Assembly: GCA_965229305.1 (NCBI GenBank)
Contig: CBDDIZ010000009.1
Location: 1 to 64,000 of the forward strand
Reading direction: 5' to 3'
Length of the DNA stretch: 64,000 nt
DNA from: JALHNI01 sp965229305
GTDB taxonomy: Bacteria > Acidobacteriota > Terriglobia > Bryobacterales > Bryobacteraceae
The translations under genes and the position numbers were made by a program. The number at the start of each line of letters is the position of its first letter. Position 1 is the stretch's first letter. The notes beneath the pieces are model-generated. The model was not told the origin of the DNA. It saw only the letters and a list, made by a program, of their open reading frames with translations, and made no database searches. Below are positions 25,846 to 34,388 of the stretch, one piece after another.

Positions 25846-26600
25846 TGCAGCCCTCACGAAGACGGTGGATGACCGCGGCGATCGGCGCGGCGGCCGGGGC
25901 TTCGGGCTTGGCCGTGGCGGCCAAGCTCGCGGATCAGTACGGCTTGATTGCTCCCGACTACGGCGGCCTGTACGGCCCGGGCGAGACGTTGACCTATGGC
26001 GCGCACCGGCTGTTCGCCCGCCACGCCCACGCGCGTGAGTTTCGGCGCGACCAGATCTCGGCCAAGCCCTTCGCCAATGGTCAGCCCCCGCGCGACGGCG
26101 AGTATCCCCGGCTGGCGGCGGGTGGCTTCGCCGACTGGCGGCTCACGATCGATGGCTTGGTGCAGCGTCCGCAGTCACTTTCGCTGGCCGACTTACAACG
26201 TTACCCCGTGCGCAGCCAGATCACGCATCTGGCTTGCGAAGAGGGCTGGTCCTTCATCGCGGAATGGACCGGCGTTGGGCTCAGCGAACTGCTGCAGCAG
26301 GCGGGCCTGTTGCCGCAGGCGCGCTACGTGGCTTACTTCTCCATCGAACCGGGCTGGTGGGACAGCGTCGACCTGGATGAAGCTCTGCACCCGCAGACAC
26401 TGGTGACCTATGGGATGAACGGCGAAAAGCTGCCGGGAGGCCACGGCGGTCCGCTGCGCTTACGCGTGCCGCGCCAACTGGGCTACAAGAGCGTGAAGTA
26501 TCTCACGCGGTTAACGGTAACCGATAGCTTGAAACAGTTGGGAAAAGGCCTGGGTTCGGGGGCGCCGGAGGCAGGCTATGCCTGGTATGCGGGTATCTGA
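25845..26600 (+). CDS. sulfite oxidase-fold molybdoenzyme (MsrP/YedY-like)
   Basis: A 251-residue molybdopterin-dependent oxidoreductase. I choose the ATG overlapping the cytochrome b stop (TGATG); longer frames upstream run through that gene. The N-terminus has a twin-arginine-type signal (SRRRWMTAAIG). The molybdenum-ligating cysteine is Cys131 in HLACEEGWSF, and HGGPLRLRVPRQLGYKSVKYL is the conserved cofactor-binding tail. MsrP relatives reduce protein methionine sulfoxide in the periplasm and other members oxidise sulfite. Without a C-terminal dimerisation domain it resembles MsrP in plan. The partner cytochrome is b561-like rather than MsrQ, so the substrate may differ. Confidence 0.88.
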   Translation: MQPSRRRWMTAAIGAAAGASGLAVAAKLADQYGLIAPDYGGLYGPGETLTYGAHRLFARHAHAREFRRDQISAKPFANGQPPRDGEYPRLAAGGFADWRLTIDGLVQRPQSLSLADLQRYPVRSQITHLACEEGWSFIAEWTGVGLSELLQQAGLLPQARYVAYFSIEPGWWDSVDLDEALHPQTLVTYGMNGEKLPGGHGGPLRLRVPRQLGYKSVKYLTRLTVTDSLKQLGKGLGSGAPEAGYAWYAGI

Positions 26601-28128
26601 GTTGGCGACCCTTCGGCGTGCGTTGGCCGTGGGCGTGATGGCTTGCCTCGCGTGGTCCGCCGAGCCCACCGCCGCGCAGAAGACTCGCGCGCGAACGCTG
26701 CTCGATCAAACGACCGAGATGGTGGCCACGGTGCCGCCAGCGACGCAGGTGCTCGTGCTGCGGGACCTGGGTGAGCTGTATCAGAAGCTCGACGCGAAGA
26801 AAGCCACGAAGCTGCTGACCGAGGCGTTCACCGCCACGGCGAATCTTGAAGCGAAAAGTCGCGATGTCCACCAGGGCAAGATCCTGGCTCGCTTGGCCGA
26901 GGTGAATCTCGAGGCGGCGCTGGAGCGGGTGGCGCTCTACCAGCCGGCGGATCCGGAAGCCAAGCCCGCTCTCTACGAGGGCTTGGTGCGGACGCTGCTG
27001 CAACGGGAGAAAGCCGCCGCCGCGGTGGAACTGTTCGAAACTTACGCGGGCGGCAATTTCCCTTTTAAGGCGCTCGACTTGCTGCTCGAGCATCTGCCGC
27101 CGGACGATCCGCGGCAAGTGATTCTCTTTGGGCGGGCCACGACGGCCTATGGTGCGAGCGGCGGCGACAAGTTCCCCGAACTGTTGGCCAAGCGAGCCGG
27201 CAAGCTGCCGTCGGCATCGGTGCAAGGGGCGGTGGGGCAGATTCTGGCGCGCGTGGCGGATGCGAAGTTTGCTTCGAGCAAGTCCGAGTCGCTCGTGGGG
27301 GAGAAAGGCCCGGTGCTGCTGCAGACGGCGATGGACTCGGTCCTCTTCGATACCGCCCACGTGATTGCGCAGTTCGAACCCAAGCGGCTCGAAGAGATCC
27401 TGGCCACCCGGCCGGCCCTGAAGGCAGCGCTCGACAAGTACCCGAAGGGCCGGGCGTCCCTCGGCAAGAATAGCGCCACGATGAGTTCGTCCGGCGACGA
27501 ACAGGGCGAGCAGCGGGCGGCGGCCATGATCGGGCCGTTTGTGGCCGAGCAGCAGATGCTCGAGAGGATCAGTCAAGCGGCGAAGAAGGATCCGCGCGCG
27601 GCGGTGAAGACCGTGGATGAACTGACGGACACAGATCTGAAGGCGCGGGCGCTCGCCGCCGTCGTGGAGGCCGTGCAAAAGGACGACCCGGAAACGGCGC
27701 GGGCCGTGATGGGGCGGGGCATCGAGATGCTGCCGAAGCTGGAGCGGCCGATGTCCGTCCTGATGCTGGTGGTGTCCACCTTCGACGAGGACTCCACCAA
27801 GCTGCTGACCCCGCAGATGAAACAGCAACTGCTGGAAGGCTTCTTTGCCTCCGTGGGCAAATTCCTGAAGCGCGATCTCGATCCGGACCTGCCGAACATC
27901 GCCGAGCGGGACGAGTGGCCGTCCACACAATTGATGCGCGCCGTGATGATGTCGGTGGGCGCGGAGATGCCGGACATCGCCGAGCCGCTACTCGACCAGG
28001 TGAAGGACGCGAGCTTGCGACTGTTGGCCCAAACCGCCTTGGCTCGGGGACTCCTGGGGGAGCAGTTGAAGTCGCTGAATATGAATTTCGCCACGTCCTC
28101 CGGCAAGCTGCCCGCGAACGCATTCTGA
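26578..28128 (+). CDS. unrecognised exported helical protein
   Basis: A 516-residue protein I do not recognise. It starts inside the end of the molybdoenzyme gene (23-base overlap), or from a second ATG nine bases later. A signal peptide (about 1-32, ending AEPTAA) is followed by almost entirely alpha-helical sequence with repeated 30-40 residue units such as KTRARTLLDQTTEMVA, AALERVALYQPADPEAKPALYEGLV and DLKARALAAVVEAVQKDDPETARAV, suggesting TPR/HEAT-like solenoid structure. No catalytic motif is visible. It may be a periplasmic scaffold linked to the preceding redox pair by operon position only. Confidence 0.7.
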   Translation: MPGMRVSELATLRRALAVGVMACLAWSAEPTAAQKTRARTLLDQTTEMVATVPPATQVLVLRDLGELYQKLDAKKATKLLTEAFTATANLEAKSRDVHQGKILARLAEVNLEAALERVALYQPADPEAKPALYEGLVRTLLQREKAAAAVELFETYAGGNFPFKALDLLLEHLPPDDPRQVILFGRATTAYGASGGDKFPELLAKRAGKLPSASVQGAVGQILARVADAKFASSKSESLVGEKGPVLLQTAMDSVLFDTAHVIAQFEPKRLEEILATRPALKAALDKYPKGRASLGKNSATMSSSGDEQGEQRAAAMIGPFVAEQQMLERISQAAKKDPRAAVKTVDELTDTDLKARALAAVVEAVQKDDPETARAVMGRGIEMLPKLERPMSVLMLVVSTFDEDSTKLLTPQMKQQLLEGFFASVGKFLKRDLDPDLPNIAERDEWPSTQLMRAVMMSVGAEMPDIAEPLLDQVKDASLRLLAQTALARGLLGEQLKSLNMNFATSSGKLPANAF

Positions 28129-28151
28129 CGCGGCATCTCTCCAGCGGGCGA

Positions 28152-30068
28152 TCAGGCTTTCGGCAGCGCGAAGAAGAAGGTGGCGCCCTCGCCCGGGCGG
28201 GACTCCGCCCAGATGCGGCCGCCGTAACGCTCGATGATCCGTTTGCAAATCGCCAGGCCCAAGCCGGTGCCAGGATACTCGTCCTTGTGCAGACGCTTAA
28301 AAAGGCCAAAGACGCGCTCGGCGTGCTCCGGATCAAAGCCAATGCCGCGGTCGCGGACGCCGATCACCCACTCGGGGCCGTGCTCGTCGGCGGCGATGGT
28401 GATGTACGCCGGGGCATCCGCTTGGCGGTACTTCAGCGCATTGCCGATCAGGTTTTGCAGCACGTGAATGAGCTGGCCTTCGTCGCCGCGCACCACCGGT
28501 AGCGGTCCGGTTTCGATGCGGGCGCCTTGTTCCTCGATACGATCGCGCAGGAAGGCCAGCGTCCGGGTGAGGACGAGGCTGAGATCGGCGGTGCCGGCCT
28601 GCACGTCCCGGCTGTTGTGCTGCACCTGGGAGAACTTGAGGAGGTCCTGCAGCAGTTCTTCGATGCGCCGCACGCCGGCGTGAACGCGCTCGCTGTATTG
28701 TCGGGCGTCCGGGGTCAGTTGCGAGGCGAGTTCTTCCTCCAGCAACTCCGTATAGATGTTGACCATGCGCAAGGGTTCCTGCAGGTCATGGCTGACGACG
28801 TAGGCGAACTCTTCGAGCTCACGGTTCACGCGCTCCAACTCGCGGCGGGCGCGGACCTGGGAGGTGACGTCCACCACGACGGCCACCACGCCCGAAATGG
28901 CGCCATCGGCTTCCTGCAGCGGCTGGTAAACGAAATTGAACCAATAATCCTCGTTGAGGCCGTCTTTGTCCCGATCGAGGGGCACGAAAAACTCGTCAGC
29001 GCGGAAGGCGACGCCGCTGTCGAGCACCTCGTGAAGGATCCCGACCAAATCGTCGCTCACTTCCGGGATCGCCTCGCGCAGCGGCCGGCCCAGGAGATGA
29101 CGTTGTTTGAGCAACGCCTCATACGACGGATTCGCAAGTTCGAAAACGAGTTCGCGCCCGCGCAGGACGCAGATGGCCACCGGCGACTGCATGAAGACCT
29201 GCTGCAGGCGGTTCTGGCTCTCCCGCAAAGCTTCTTCCATCTGACGGCGTTGCGTGATGTCTTCGATGACGGCGATGAATTGCGCCGGCACTCCGAACCG
29301 ATCGCGGCGCATGGTGCCGGTGGCCCGGGCCCACACCAGTTTGCCGTCCTTCCGGATATAGCGTTTCTCAATGACGCTGCGCTCCACTTGACCGCTGCGC
29401 AGAGTGGCGCCGTACTCATGGGTCCGCGCGATGTCGTCGGGATGCGTGAACCGGTCCGAACTCTGGGCGGCCAGTTCTTCGTGGGTGAACCCGAGCATGT
29501 CGAGATAGGCCTGGTTGGCTTCAATGAACTCGCCGCCGGGCGAGGTAACGACGATGCCGACCGGAGCGCAGGCGAAGGCGGCGCTGAAGCGGTCCTCACT
29601 GGCCCGCAGGGCGTCCTCGGCCAACTGGCGCTCGGTGATGTCACGGGTGGAGCCGGCGACGTTCTCCACCCGCCCATCGCTGCCGAAGATGGGCACGAAG
29701 ATGTACTCGTAAATGCCGGTGGTGCCGTCAGGGGCGGTGTAAGGGGTCAGGTCGCGCAGTTGCTGGCCCGTCCGAATCACCTGCTGAATCTGCTCTTCGA
29801 GCTTGGCCGCCAACTCCGGCGGATAGTTCAGTTCGTAGAAGTTGCGGCCCACGGCCCGCTCGAGCGGGATCCGCCAAAGCGACAGAAGTGCCTGATTCGC
29901 ATAGAGAAAGCGGCCCTCCAAATCGAAGACGTAAGTAAAGTCTTGGATGTGGGACAGCGCGAGGTCACGCGTTCGCAATTCTCGCTTCAGGGCGGCAACT
30001 TGCTCTTCCAGCTCCGCTTTCTGCCGTGACCACTGTTCTTCTGACGAATCCGGGAGCACTTGCTCCAA
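28152..30068 (-). CDS. PAS sensor histidine kinase
   Basis: A 638-residue cytosolic sensor kinase from a TTG start. After a short coiled coil (about 10-35) there are three PAS domains (about 36-148, 153-277, 285-403), the first two ending in the DITERQ/DITQRR linker typical of PAS-PAC. The dimerisation domain has the phosphoacceptor His427 in SHDLQEPLR, a variant common in bacteriophytochrome-like kinases. The ATPase domain has NLIGNALKY (539-547), DRGIGFDP (573-580) and GTGLGL (600-605). No TM helix is present, so the signal is cytosolic. No response regulator is adjacent, making it an orphan. It converges on the exported helical protein gene. Confidence 0.93.
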   Translation of the reverse strand: MEQVLPDSSEEQWSRQKAELEEQVAALKRELRTRDLALSHIQDFTYVFDLEGRFLYANQALLSLWRIPLERAVGRNFYELNYPPELAAKLEEQIQQVIRTGQQLRDLTPYTAPDGTTGIYEYIFVPIFGSDGRVENVAGSTRDITERQLAEDALRASEDRFSAAFACAPVGIVVTSPGGEFIEANQAYLDMLGFTHEELAAQSSDRFTHPDDIARTHEYGATLRSGQVERSVIEKRYIRKDGKLVWARATGTMRRDRFGVPAQFIAVIEDITQRRQMEEALRESQNRLQQVFMQSPVAICVLRGRELVFELANPSYEALLKQRHLLGRPLREAIPEVSDDLVGILHEVLDSGVAFRADEFFVPLDRDKDGLNEDYWFNFVYQPLQEADGAISGVVAVVVDVTSQVRARRELERVNRELEEFAYVVSHDLQEPLRMVNIYTELLEEELASQLTPDARQYSERVHAGVRRIEELLQDLLKFSQVQHNSRDVQAGTADLSLVLTRTLAFLRDRIEEQGARIETGPLPVVRGDEGQLIHVLQNLIGNALKYRQADAPAYITIAADEHGPEWVIGVRDRGIGFDPEHAERVFGLFKRLHKDEYPGTGLGLAICKRIIERYGGRIWAESRPGEGATFFFALPKA

Positions 30069-30083
30069 GGATAGCGCGCAGCT

Positions 30084-30521
30084 TTAGGGCTGTTCGCGCT
30101 CCCAGACCAGATCGACGGTGAAGTCGCCGGCAGCGGCGCTCAGCAAGAGCCGATCGCCGGTGAAGCGATATTGACGGCGCAGGTCCTGGCCCACCCAACT
30201 TGCGACCAGACACGCCTGAACATGATGGACGACGGTGTGCGACGCCTCCTCGACGTCGTAGGTGCCAAAGTAGGCGATAAAGCCGGCAGCGGCCTCCCGA
30301 ATCTCGGTGTCTGGCGCGATGCCATTGGCATAGGACACCCCGACGGGGAGGCTGGACATACGGCCGGGCCGCATCAGTTGAGCCGACATCCGGCCGGCGG
30401 CATCGTAAGTGAGCCGCCCTACCGGATGTTCGCTGAACGGATGCACCACCACCCCGCCGGCGGACTGGCGGCGGTACGCCAGCAATTTCCAAACTCCGAT
30501 CAAGGCAGCGCGATCCGGCAT
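30084..30521 (-). CDS. lipocalin-like domain protein
   Basis: A 145-residue small protein. I place the start at the ATG at 30521, where the family-like sequence begins (LIGVWKLLAYR); upstream extension is unlike the family. It fits the lipocalin-like fold: G-x-W near the N-terminus, then RLTYDAAGRMSAQLM and a beta-rich remainder ending with TVDLVWERE. Related bacterial proteins are small-molecule-binding or polyketide-associated, but no biosynthetic gene is nearby. It is divergent from the sigma-factor gene across 70 bases. Confidence 0.75.
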   Translation of the reverse strand: MPDRAALIGVWKLLAYRRQSAGGVVVHPFSEHPVGRLTYDAAGRMSAQLMRPGRMSSLPVGVSYANGIAPDTEIREAAAGFIAYFGTYDVEEASHTVVHHVQACLVASWVGQDLRRQYRFTGDRLLLSAAAGDFTVDLVWEREQP

Positions 30522-30591
30522 GGGGAGGACGCTATCACAGCCGCGGGGCGATTGACACAACGCCTCGAGGCGGCGACGATGTGAGATCGCC

Positions 30592-31317
30592 ATGGAGTTC
30601 TTTCCCGCCACCCGGCCCTCGATCCTCCACGCCGTTCTGGGCGAGGATGCCGAACGGCGGCAACGCGCGTTTGACTTGCTGATTTCCGCTTACTGGCGGC
30701 CGGTATATAAGCACGTGCGGCTGAAATGGCGGGCGAGCGCGGACGACTCAGCAGATCTGGTGCAAGGCTTCTTTGCGAGCGTGATCGAGCGGGGCACCCT
30801 CGCCAGTTACGATGCCGGCCAAGGCCGTTTCCACGTCTGGTTGCGAACCTGTCTCGACCGTTTCGTCTCGAACGAACGGACGGCTGCCGGGCGCTTGAAA
30901 CGAGGTGGCGACTTCGTGCTCGAAAGCCTGGACTACCCAGCAGCGGAGGCCGAGCTTCAAGTGGCCGATGCGAAAAGCGTGGAGCCGGAAGCGCTCTTCT
31001 ATCAGGAGTGGGTCCGCTCCTTCTTCGGACTGGCCGTGACGCGCCTGGAAGCAGAATGGCGGGCCAAGGGCCGTGAACCGCAGTTCGCCATGTGGCGCCG
31101 CTACGACATGGCTGGCGACGCGACGTTGAGCTACGCCGATCTGGCCCGGGAGTACGGGACGAATCCGGCAACGGTGACCAATCAGTTGGCGGCCGTGCGG
31201 CGGCGGTTCCGGCAGGTGCTGCTGGAGACCTTGCGCGAGGTGACCGCCGACGAGCGCGAATTCCGCAACGAGGCGCGCAGCTTGTTAGGGGTGGAGGTCG
31301 ATGCACCCGTCGCTTGA
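30592..31317 (+). CDS. ECF-type sigma-70 family factor linked to Ser/Thr kinase
   Basis: A 241-residue sigma factor-like protein. Region 2 is visible in DDSADLVQGFFASVIERG (about 51-68) with FHVWLRTCLDRFVSNERT following, and region 4 in LSYADLAREYGTNPATVTNQL (about 180-200) plus AVRRRFRQVL. There is a longer than usual linker between them. Some ECF groups in Acidobacteriota and Planctomycetota are genetically linked to Ser/Thr kinases instead of anti-sigma factors; here the kinase start overlaps this gene by 17 bases. Activity may therefore be set by phosphorylation, an inference from gene order. Confidence 0.82.
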   Translation: MEFFPATRPSILHAVLGEDAERRQRAFDLLISAYWRPVYKHVRLKWRASADDSADLVQGFFASVIERGTLASYDAGQGRFHVWLRTCLDRFVSNERTAAGRLKRGGDFVLESLDYPAAEAELQVADAKSVEPEALFYQEWVRSFFGLAVTRLEAEWRAKGREPQFAMWRRYDMAGDATLSYADLAREYGTNPATVTNQLAAVRRRFRQVLLETLREVTADEREFRNEARSLLGVEVDAPVA

Positions 31318-32140
31318 AGAAGTCGAACGGCTGCGCCGCCTGGCGCGGGCGCCCGAGTTTACCGACGCTCGCTACACGATCGAGCGCGAGGTGGCGCATG
31401 GCGGCATGGGCACCGTGTACCGCGCCTTCGATGCGCAACTCGAGCGGACGGTGGCGGTGAAGGTGGTGCATCCCGGCGACCGGCCGGAGCGTTTACTCGC
31501 CGAAGCCAGGACCCTGGCGCAGCTGGAGCACCCCGGCATCGTGCCCGTGCATGATGCGGGGCGGTTGGCCGATGGACGCGTGTACTTCGTGATGAAGTTC
31601 GTGGAAGGCGAGCGGCTGGACGCGTATGCTCCGCGGGTGGCGTTGGGTGAGCGGTTGCGCGTCCTGATGCGGATTGCGGAAGCGGTGGCGTTGGCGCATG
31701 CGCGAGGCATTCCGCATCGGGATCTGAAGCCGCAGAACGTGATGGTGGGCGCTTATGGCGAGGTGCTGGTGCTCGATTGGGGCTCGCCGGGCGTGGGCAC
31801 GCCGGGGTGGATGGCGCCTGAGGGCGGCGCCGGGTCTGCGGCGGCGGATGTCTACGCCCTGGGCCTGATCCTGCGCGGGCTGATCGGCCCGCAGGCGCCG
31901 GCGCCGCTGCAGGCGATTGCGGCGCGCGCGGCCCATGACGATCCCCGTCAGCGCTACCCGTCGGCAGACTTGCTGCGGCAGGAGGTGGAACGCTTTCTCG
32001 GGCTGGAGCGCGTCGAGGCCTATCGCGAGGAGTGGTGGCAGACGGCGGCCCGTCTGGTGCGCCTACATCGCGGGTGGGTGGCGCTGGTGGCGGCTTACGT
32101 GGTGATTCGGCTGGCGATTATTTTTTTCGCGCGGCGTTAA
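31301..32140 (+). CDS. short membrane-anchored Ser/Thr protein kinase
   Basis: A 279-residue Hanks-type kinase with a GGAGG site upstream of its ATG. The glycine loop is HGGMGTVYRA (33-42), the ATP lysine Lys54 in VAVKV, and the catalytic loop HRDLKPQN (139-146). The metal motif is DWG (159-161) in place of DFG, and the segment to APE (172-174) is only about ten residues, much shorter than the usual 20-35-residue activation segment. A single TM helix (about 258-276) ends the protein, leaving no extracytoplasmic sensor. Its start overlaps the sigma-factor gene, pointing to that factor as substrate or partner. Confidence 0.88.
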   Translation: MHPSLEEVERLRRLARAPEFTDARYTIEREVAHGGMGTVYRAFDAQLERTVAVKVVHPGDRPERLLAEARTLAQLEHPGIVPVHDAGRLADGRVYFVMKFVEGERLDAYAPRVALGERLRVLMRIAEAVALAHARGIPHRDLKPQNVMVGAYGEVLVLDWGSPGVGTPGWMAPEGGAGSAAADVYALGLILRGLIGPQAPAPLQAIAARAAHDDPRQRYPSADLLRQEVERFLGLERVEAYREEWWQTAARLVRLHRGWVALVAAYVVIRLAIIFFARR

Positions 32141-32183
32141 AGGAACTTCTCAAGACGTTGTATGGCTCATTGGAGGTAGAAGG

Positions 32184-32531
32184 ATGAACAAACCGGTTTA
32201 CGGCCTGTTGTTGGGTGGCGTGCTCGGCGTGTTGGATGGCTTGACGGCGTGGTTCACGCCGGCGGTGCGTTCGCAACTGGGCATGATCGTGGTCGGGTCC
32301 ACCATGAAAGGCGTGCTGGCCGGCGTACTCATCGGGTTGTTCGCCCGCAAAGTGCTCGACGTCAGGAAAGGCGTCCTGTTCGGGCTCGCGATCGGGGCGC
32401 TGCTTGCCTGGGGCGTGGCCGCGATGCCGAGCGAGACGGGCGAACACTACTACTTCGAAATCATTCTGCCGGGCAGCATCGTCGGCGCCATTGTCGGCTA
32501 TGCCACCCAGGTCTATCGACGGCCGGCATAA
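32184..32531 (+). CDS. small integral membrane protein
   Basis: A 115-residue protein with a good GGAGG about seven bases before the ATG and three to four hydrophobic helices (around 5-25, 37-53, 64-80 and 90-108), Gly-rich throughout. I do not recognise the family. It lies 43 bases after the kinase and 9 bases before the VOC protein in the same direction, so it is probably part of that run. Confidence 0.7.
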   Translation: MNKPVYGLLLGGVLGVLDGLTAWFTPAVRSQLGMIVVGSTMKGVLAGVLIGLFARKVLDVRKGVLFGLAIGALLAWGVAAMPSETGEHYYFEIILPGSIVGAIVGYATQVYRRPA

Positions 32532-32540
32532 GGAGAAGCC

Positions 32541-32903
32541 ATGTCCAGACCCATTCATTTCGAGATTCCCGCCGATCAGCCCGAGCGGGCGATCGCCTTC
32601 TACCGCGGACTGTTCAACTGGCAGTTCAGCAAGTGGGACGGCGGGATGCCCTATTGGATCGTGAAAACCGGCGAGGGGCCCGGCATCGACGGTGGCCTGC
32701 TGCCACGCCATGCCTCTTGCCAGGGAGTGGTGAACACGATCGGCGTCGACGACCTGGACGCCAAAATCGCCGCGGCGGTAAGCGGCGGTGGTACGCTCGC
32801 GCTGCCCAAGACCGCCGTACCCGGCGTCGGCTGGCTGGCCTACGTGGTGGATCCGGAAGGAAACACCTTCGGGCTGATGCAAGCCGACGCCCACGCGAAG
32901 TAA
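32541..32903 (+). CDS. VOC-superfamily (glyoxalase/bleomycin-resistance-like) protein
   Basis: A 120-residue single-module VOC protein, beginning HFEIPADQPERAIAFYRGLF and ending GWLAYVVDPEGNTFGLMQ, the two edge motifs of the beta-alpha-beta-beta-beta fold. His6 and the late Glu/Asp positions (DPEGN) are where metal ligands lie in the family. Similar stand-alone proteins are annotated as putative glyoxalases or antibiotic-binding proteins; which applies cannot be told from sequence. It sits between a membrane protein and an amidase in the plus-strand run. Confidence 0.85.
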   Translation: MSRPIHFEIPADQPERAIAFYRGLFNWQFSKWDGGMPYWIVKTGEGPGIDGGLLPRHASCQGVVNTIGVDDLDAKIAAAVSGGGTLALPKTAVPGVGWLAYVVDPEGNTFGLMQADAHAK

Positions 32904-32912
32904 GATGCCCGT

Positions 32913-34364
32913 GTGGCACTTACGCGGCGTGGGCTTCTCACTGGATTTGCGGGCGCACTGGCGGCGGCGCCCGCCGACGAACTTTGCTTCAAGAGCGCGG
33001 TGGACCTGGCCGGGCTCATCCGCACCAAGCAGCTTTCGGCGCGTGAGCTTCTGACTGCTCAACTCAAGCAGATCGAGCGCGTCAACCCGAAGGTGAACGC
33101 CATCGTGACGCTGGTGCCCGATCGCGCGATGGCCGCGGCCGCCGCGGCTGACGAAAAGCAGGCCAAGGGCGGCACGCTGCCGGTGCTGCACGGGTTGCCG
33201 ATTGCGCACAAGGACCTGCTCTACACCAAGGGCATCCGCACGGTGCAGGGGTCACCGCTGTTCAAAGATTTCGTCCCCGACACCGACGACATCCTGGTGG
33301 AGCGGCTGCGGGAAGCCGGCACGATCCTGCTGGGGAAGACCAATACGCCCGAGTTCGGCGCGGGCTCACAGACGTTCAACCCCGTCTTCGGCGCCACGCG
33401 CAATCCCTACGACCTCACCAAGACCTGCGGCGGTTCGAGCGGCGGTGCGGCGGTGGCTCTGGCTACGGGCATGTTGCCGATCGCCGACGGCAGCGACACC
33501 GGCGGATCGCTGCGGAATCCCGCTGCCTTCTGCAACGTGGTCGGCTTTCGGACGTCGGCCGGGCGCGTGCCGCAACTGACGTTCTCCACGCTCTCGACGG
33601 CCGGCCCGATGGCGCGAAGCGTGGCGGACGTGGCGTTTCTGCTGAGTGCGATGGCGGGCCCGCACCTGTCGGCGCCGTTAACGCAGTCCGAACCCGGCAG
33701 CGTCTTCCGGCGGCCGCTGGGCCGCACTTTCAAGGGCGTGCGCGTGGCGATGTTCAAGGACCTGGGCGGCGTTCCGTTTGACCGGCGGGTGCGCGCGGTG
33801 ATCGAAGGCCAGCGCAAGACGCTGGAGAACCTGGGCTGCATCGTGGAGCAGGCCGAGCCTGACTTTGCCGGCGCCGACTTCGCCTTCAAAGTGCTGCGGG
33901 CGCAGCGGACGGCCTACACCCACGGCGAGCGGATGAAGACGCAGCGGGCGGCCTACAAAGACACGATCGTCGGCGAGGTGGAGTATGGACTGTCGCTCAC
34001 CAGCGGCGACATCTCCCGCGCGCAGGACCTGCACGCCCAAATCTGGCGGCGCTTTCAAGCCTTCCTCACCCGCTACGAGTACTTCGTGTTACCAGTAACC
34101 CAGGTGCCGCCGTTCGATGTCACGATGCCGTATCCGAAGGAAGTGGACGGCGTCCGGCTCGAGAGTTACATCGACTGGATGAAGTCCTGCTGGTACATCA
34201 CCATGACCGGCAATCCGGCGATTTCCGTGCCCGCCGGCTTCACGCCGGAGGGGCTCCCCGTCGGGCTCCAGATCGTCGGGCGGCATCAGCAGGACTTCGC
34301 CGTGCTGCAGTTAGCGCATGCCTTCGAGCAGGCCAGCCCGCAACGCCGCCGGCCGTCGCTTTAG
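32913..34364 (+). CDS. amidase-signature family hydrolase, exported-type
   Basis: A 483-residue amidase from a GTG start. The N-terminus LTRRGLLTGFAGALAAAPA looks like a twin-arginine-type export signal. The Ser-cisSer-Lys triad is visible as Lys100 (PIAHKDLL), Ser176 (GGSSGGAAVALATG) and Ser199 (DTGGSLRNPA). The fold extends to the C-terminal GNPAISVPAGFTPEGLPVG signature. It is the full family length. Related to GatA-type amidases, but a signal peptide and lack of gatB/gatC neighbours argue against a tRNA amidotransferase. Likely hydrolyses small amides in the periplasm; substrate unknown. Confidence 0.9.
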   Translation: MALTRRGLLTGFAGALAAAPADELCFKSAVDLAGLIRTKQLSARELLTAQLKQIERVNPKVNAIVTLVPDRAMAAAAAADEKQAKGGTLPVLHGLPIAHKDLLYTKGIRTVQGSPLFKDFVPDTDDILVERLREAGTILLGKTNTPEFGAGSQTFNPVFGATRNPYDLTKTCGGSSGGAAVALATGMLPIADGSDTGGSLRNPAAFCNVVGFRTSAGRVPQLTFSTLSTAGPMARSVADVAFLLSAMAGPHLSAPLTQSEPGSVFRRPLGRTFKGVRVAMFKDLGGVPFDRRVRAVIEGQRKTLENLGCIVEQAEPDFAGADFAFKVLRAQRTAYTHGERMKTQRAAYKDTIVGEVEYGLSLTSGDISRAQDLHAQIWRRFQAFLTRYEYFVLPVTQVPPFDVTMPYPKEVDGVRLESYIDWMKSCWYITMTGNPAISVPAGFTPEGLPVGLQIVGRHQQDFAVLQLAHAFEQASPQRRRPSL

Positions 34365-34388
34365 GCCAAGATCCTATACTGAAAATTC

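Noticed and set aside
32913..34364. GatA subunit of the glutamyl-tRNA amidotransferase
   Set aside because: The amidase triad is present but the protein has an export signal and no gatB/gatC nearby, so a periplasmic amidase is more likely.
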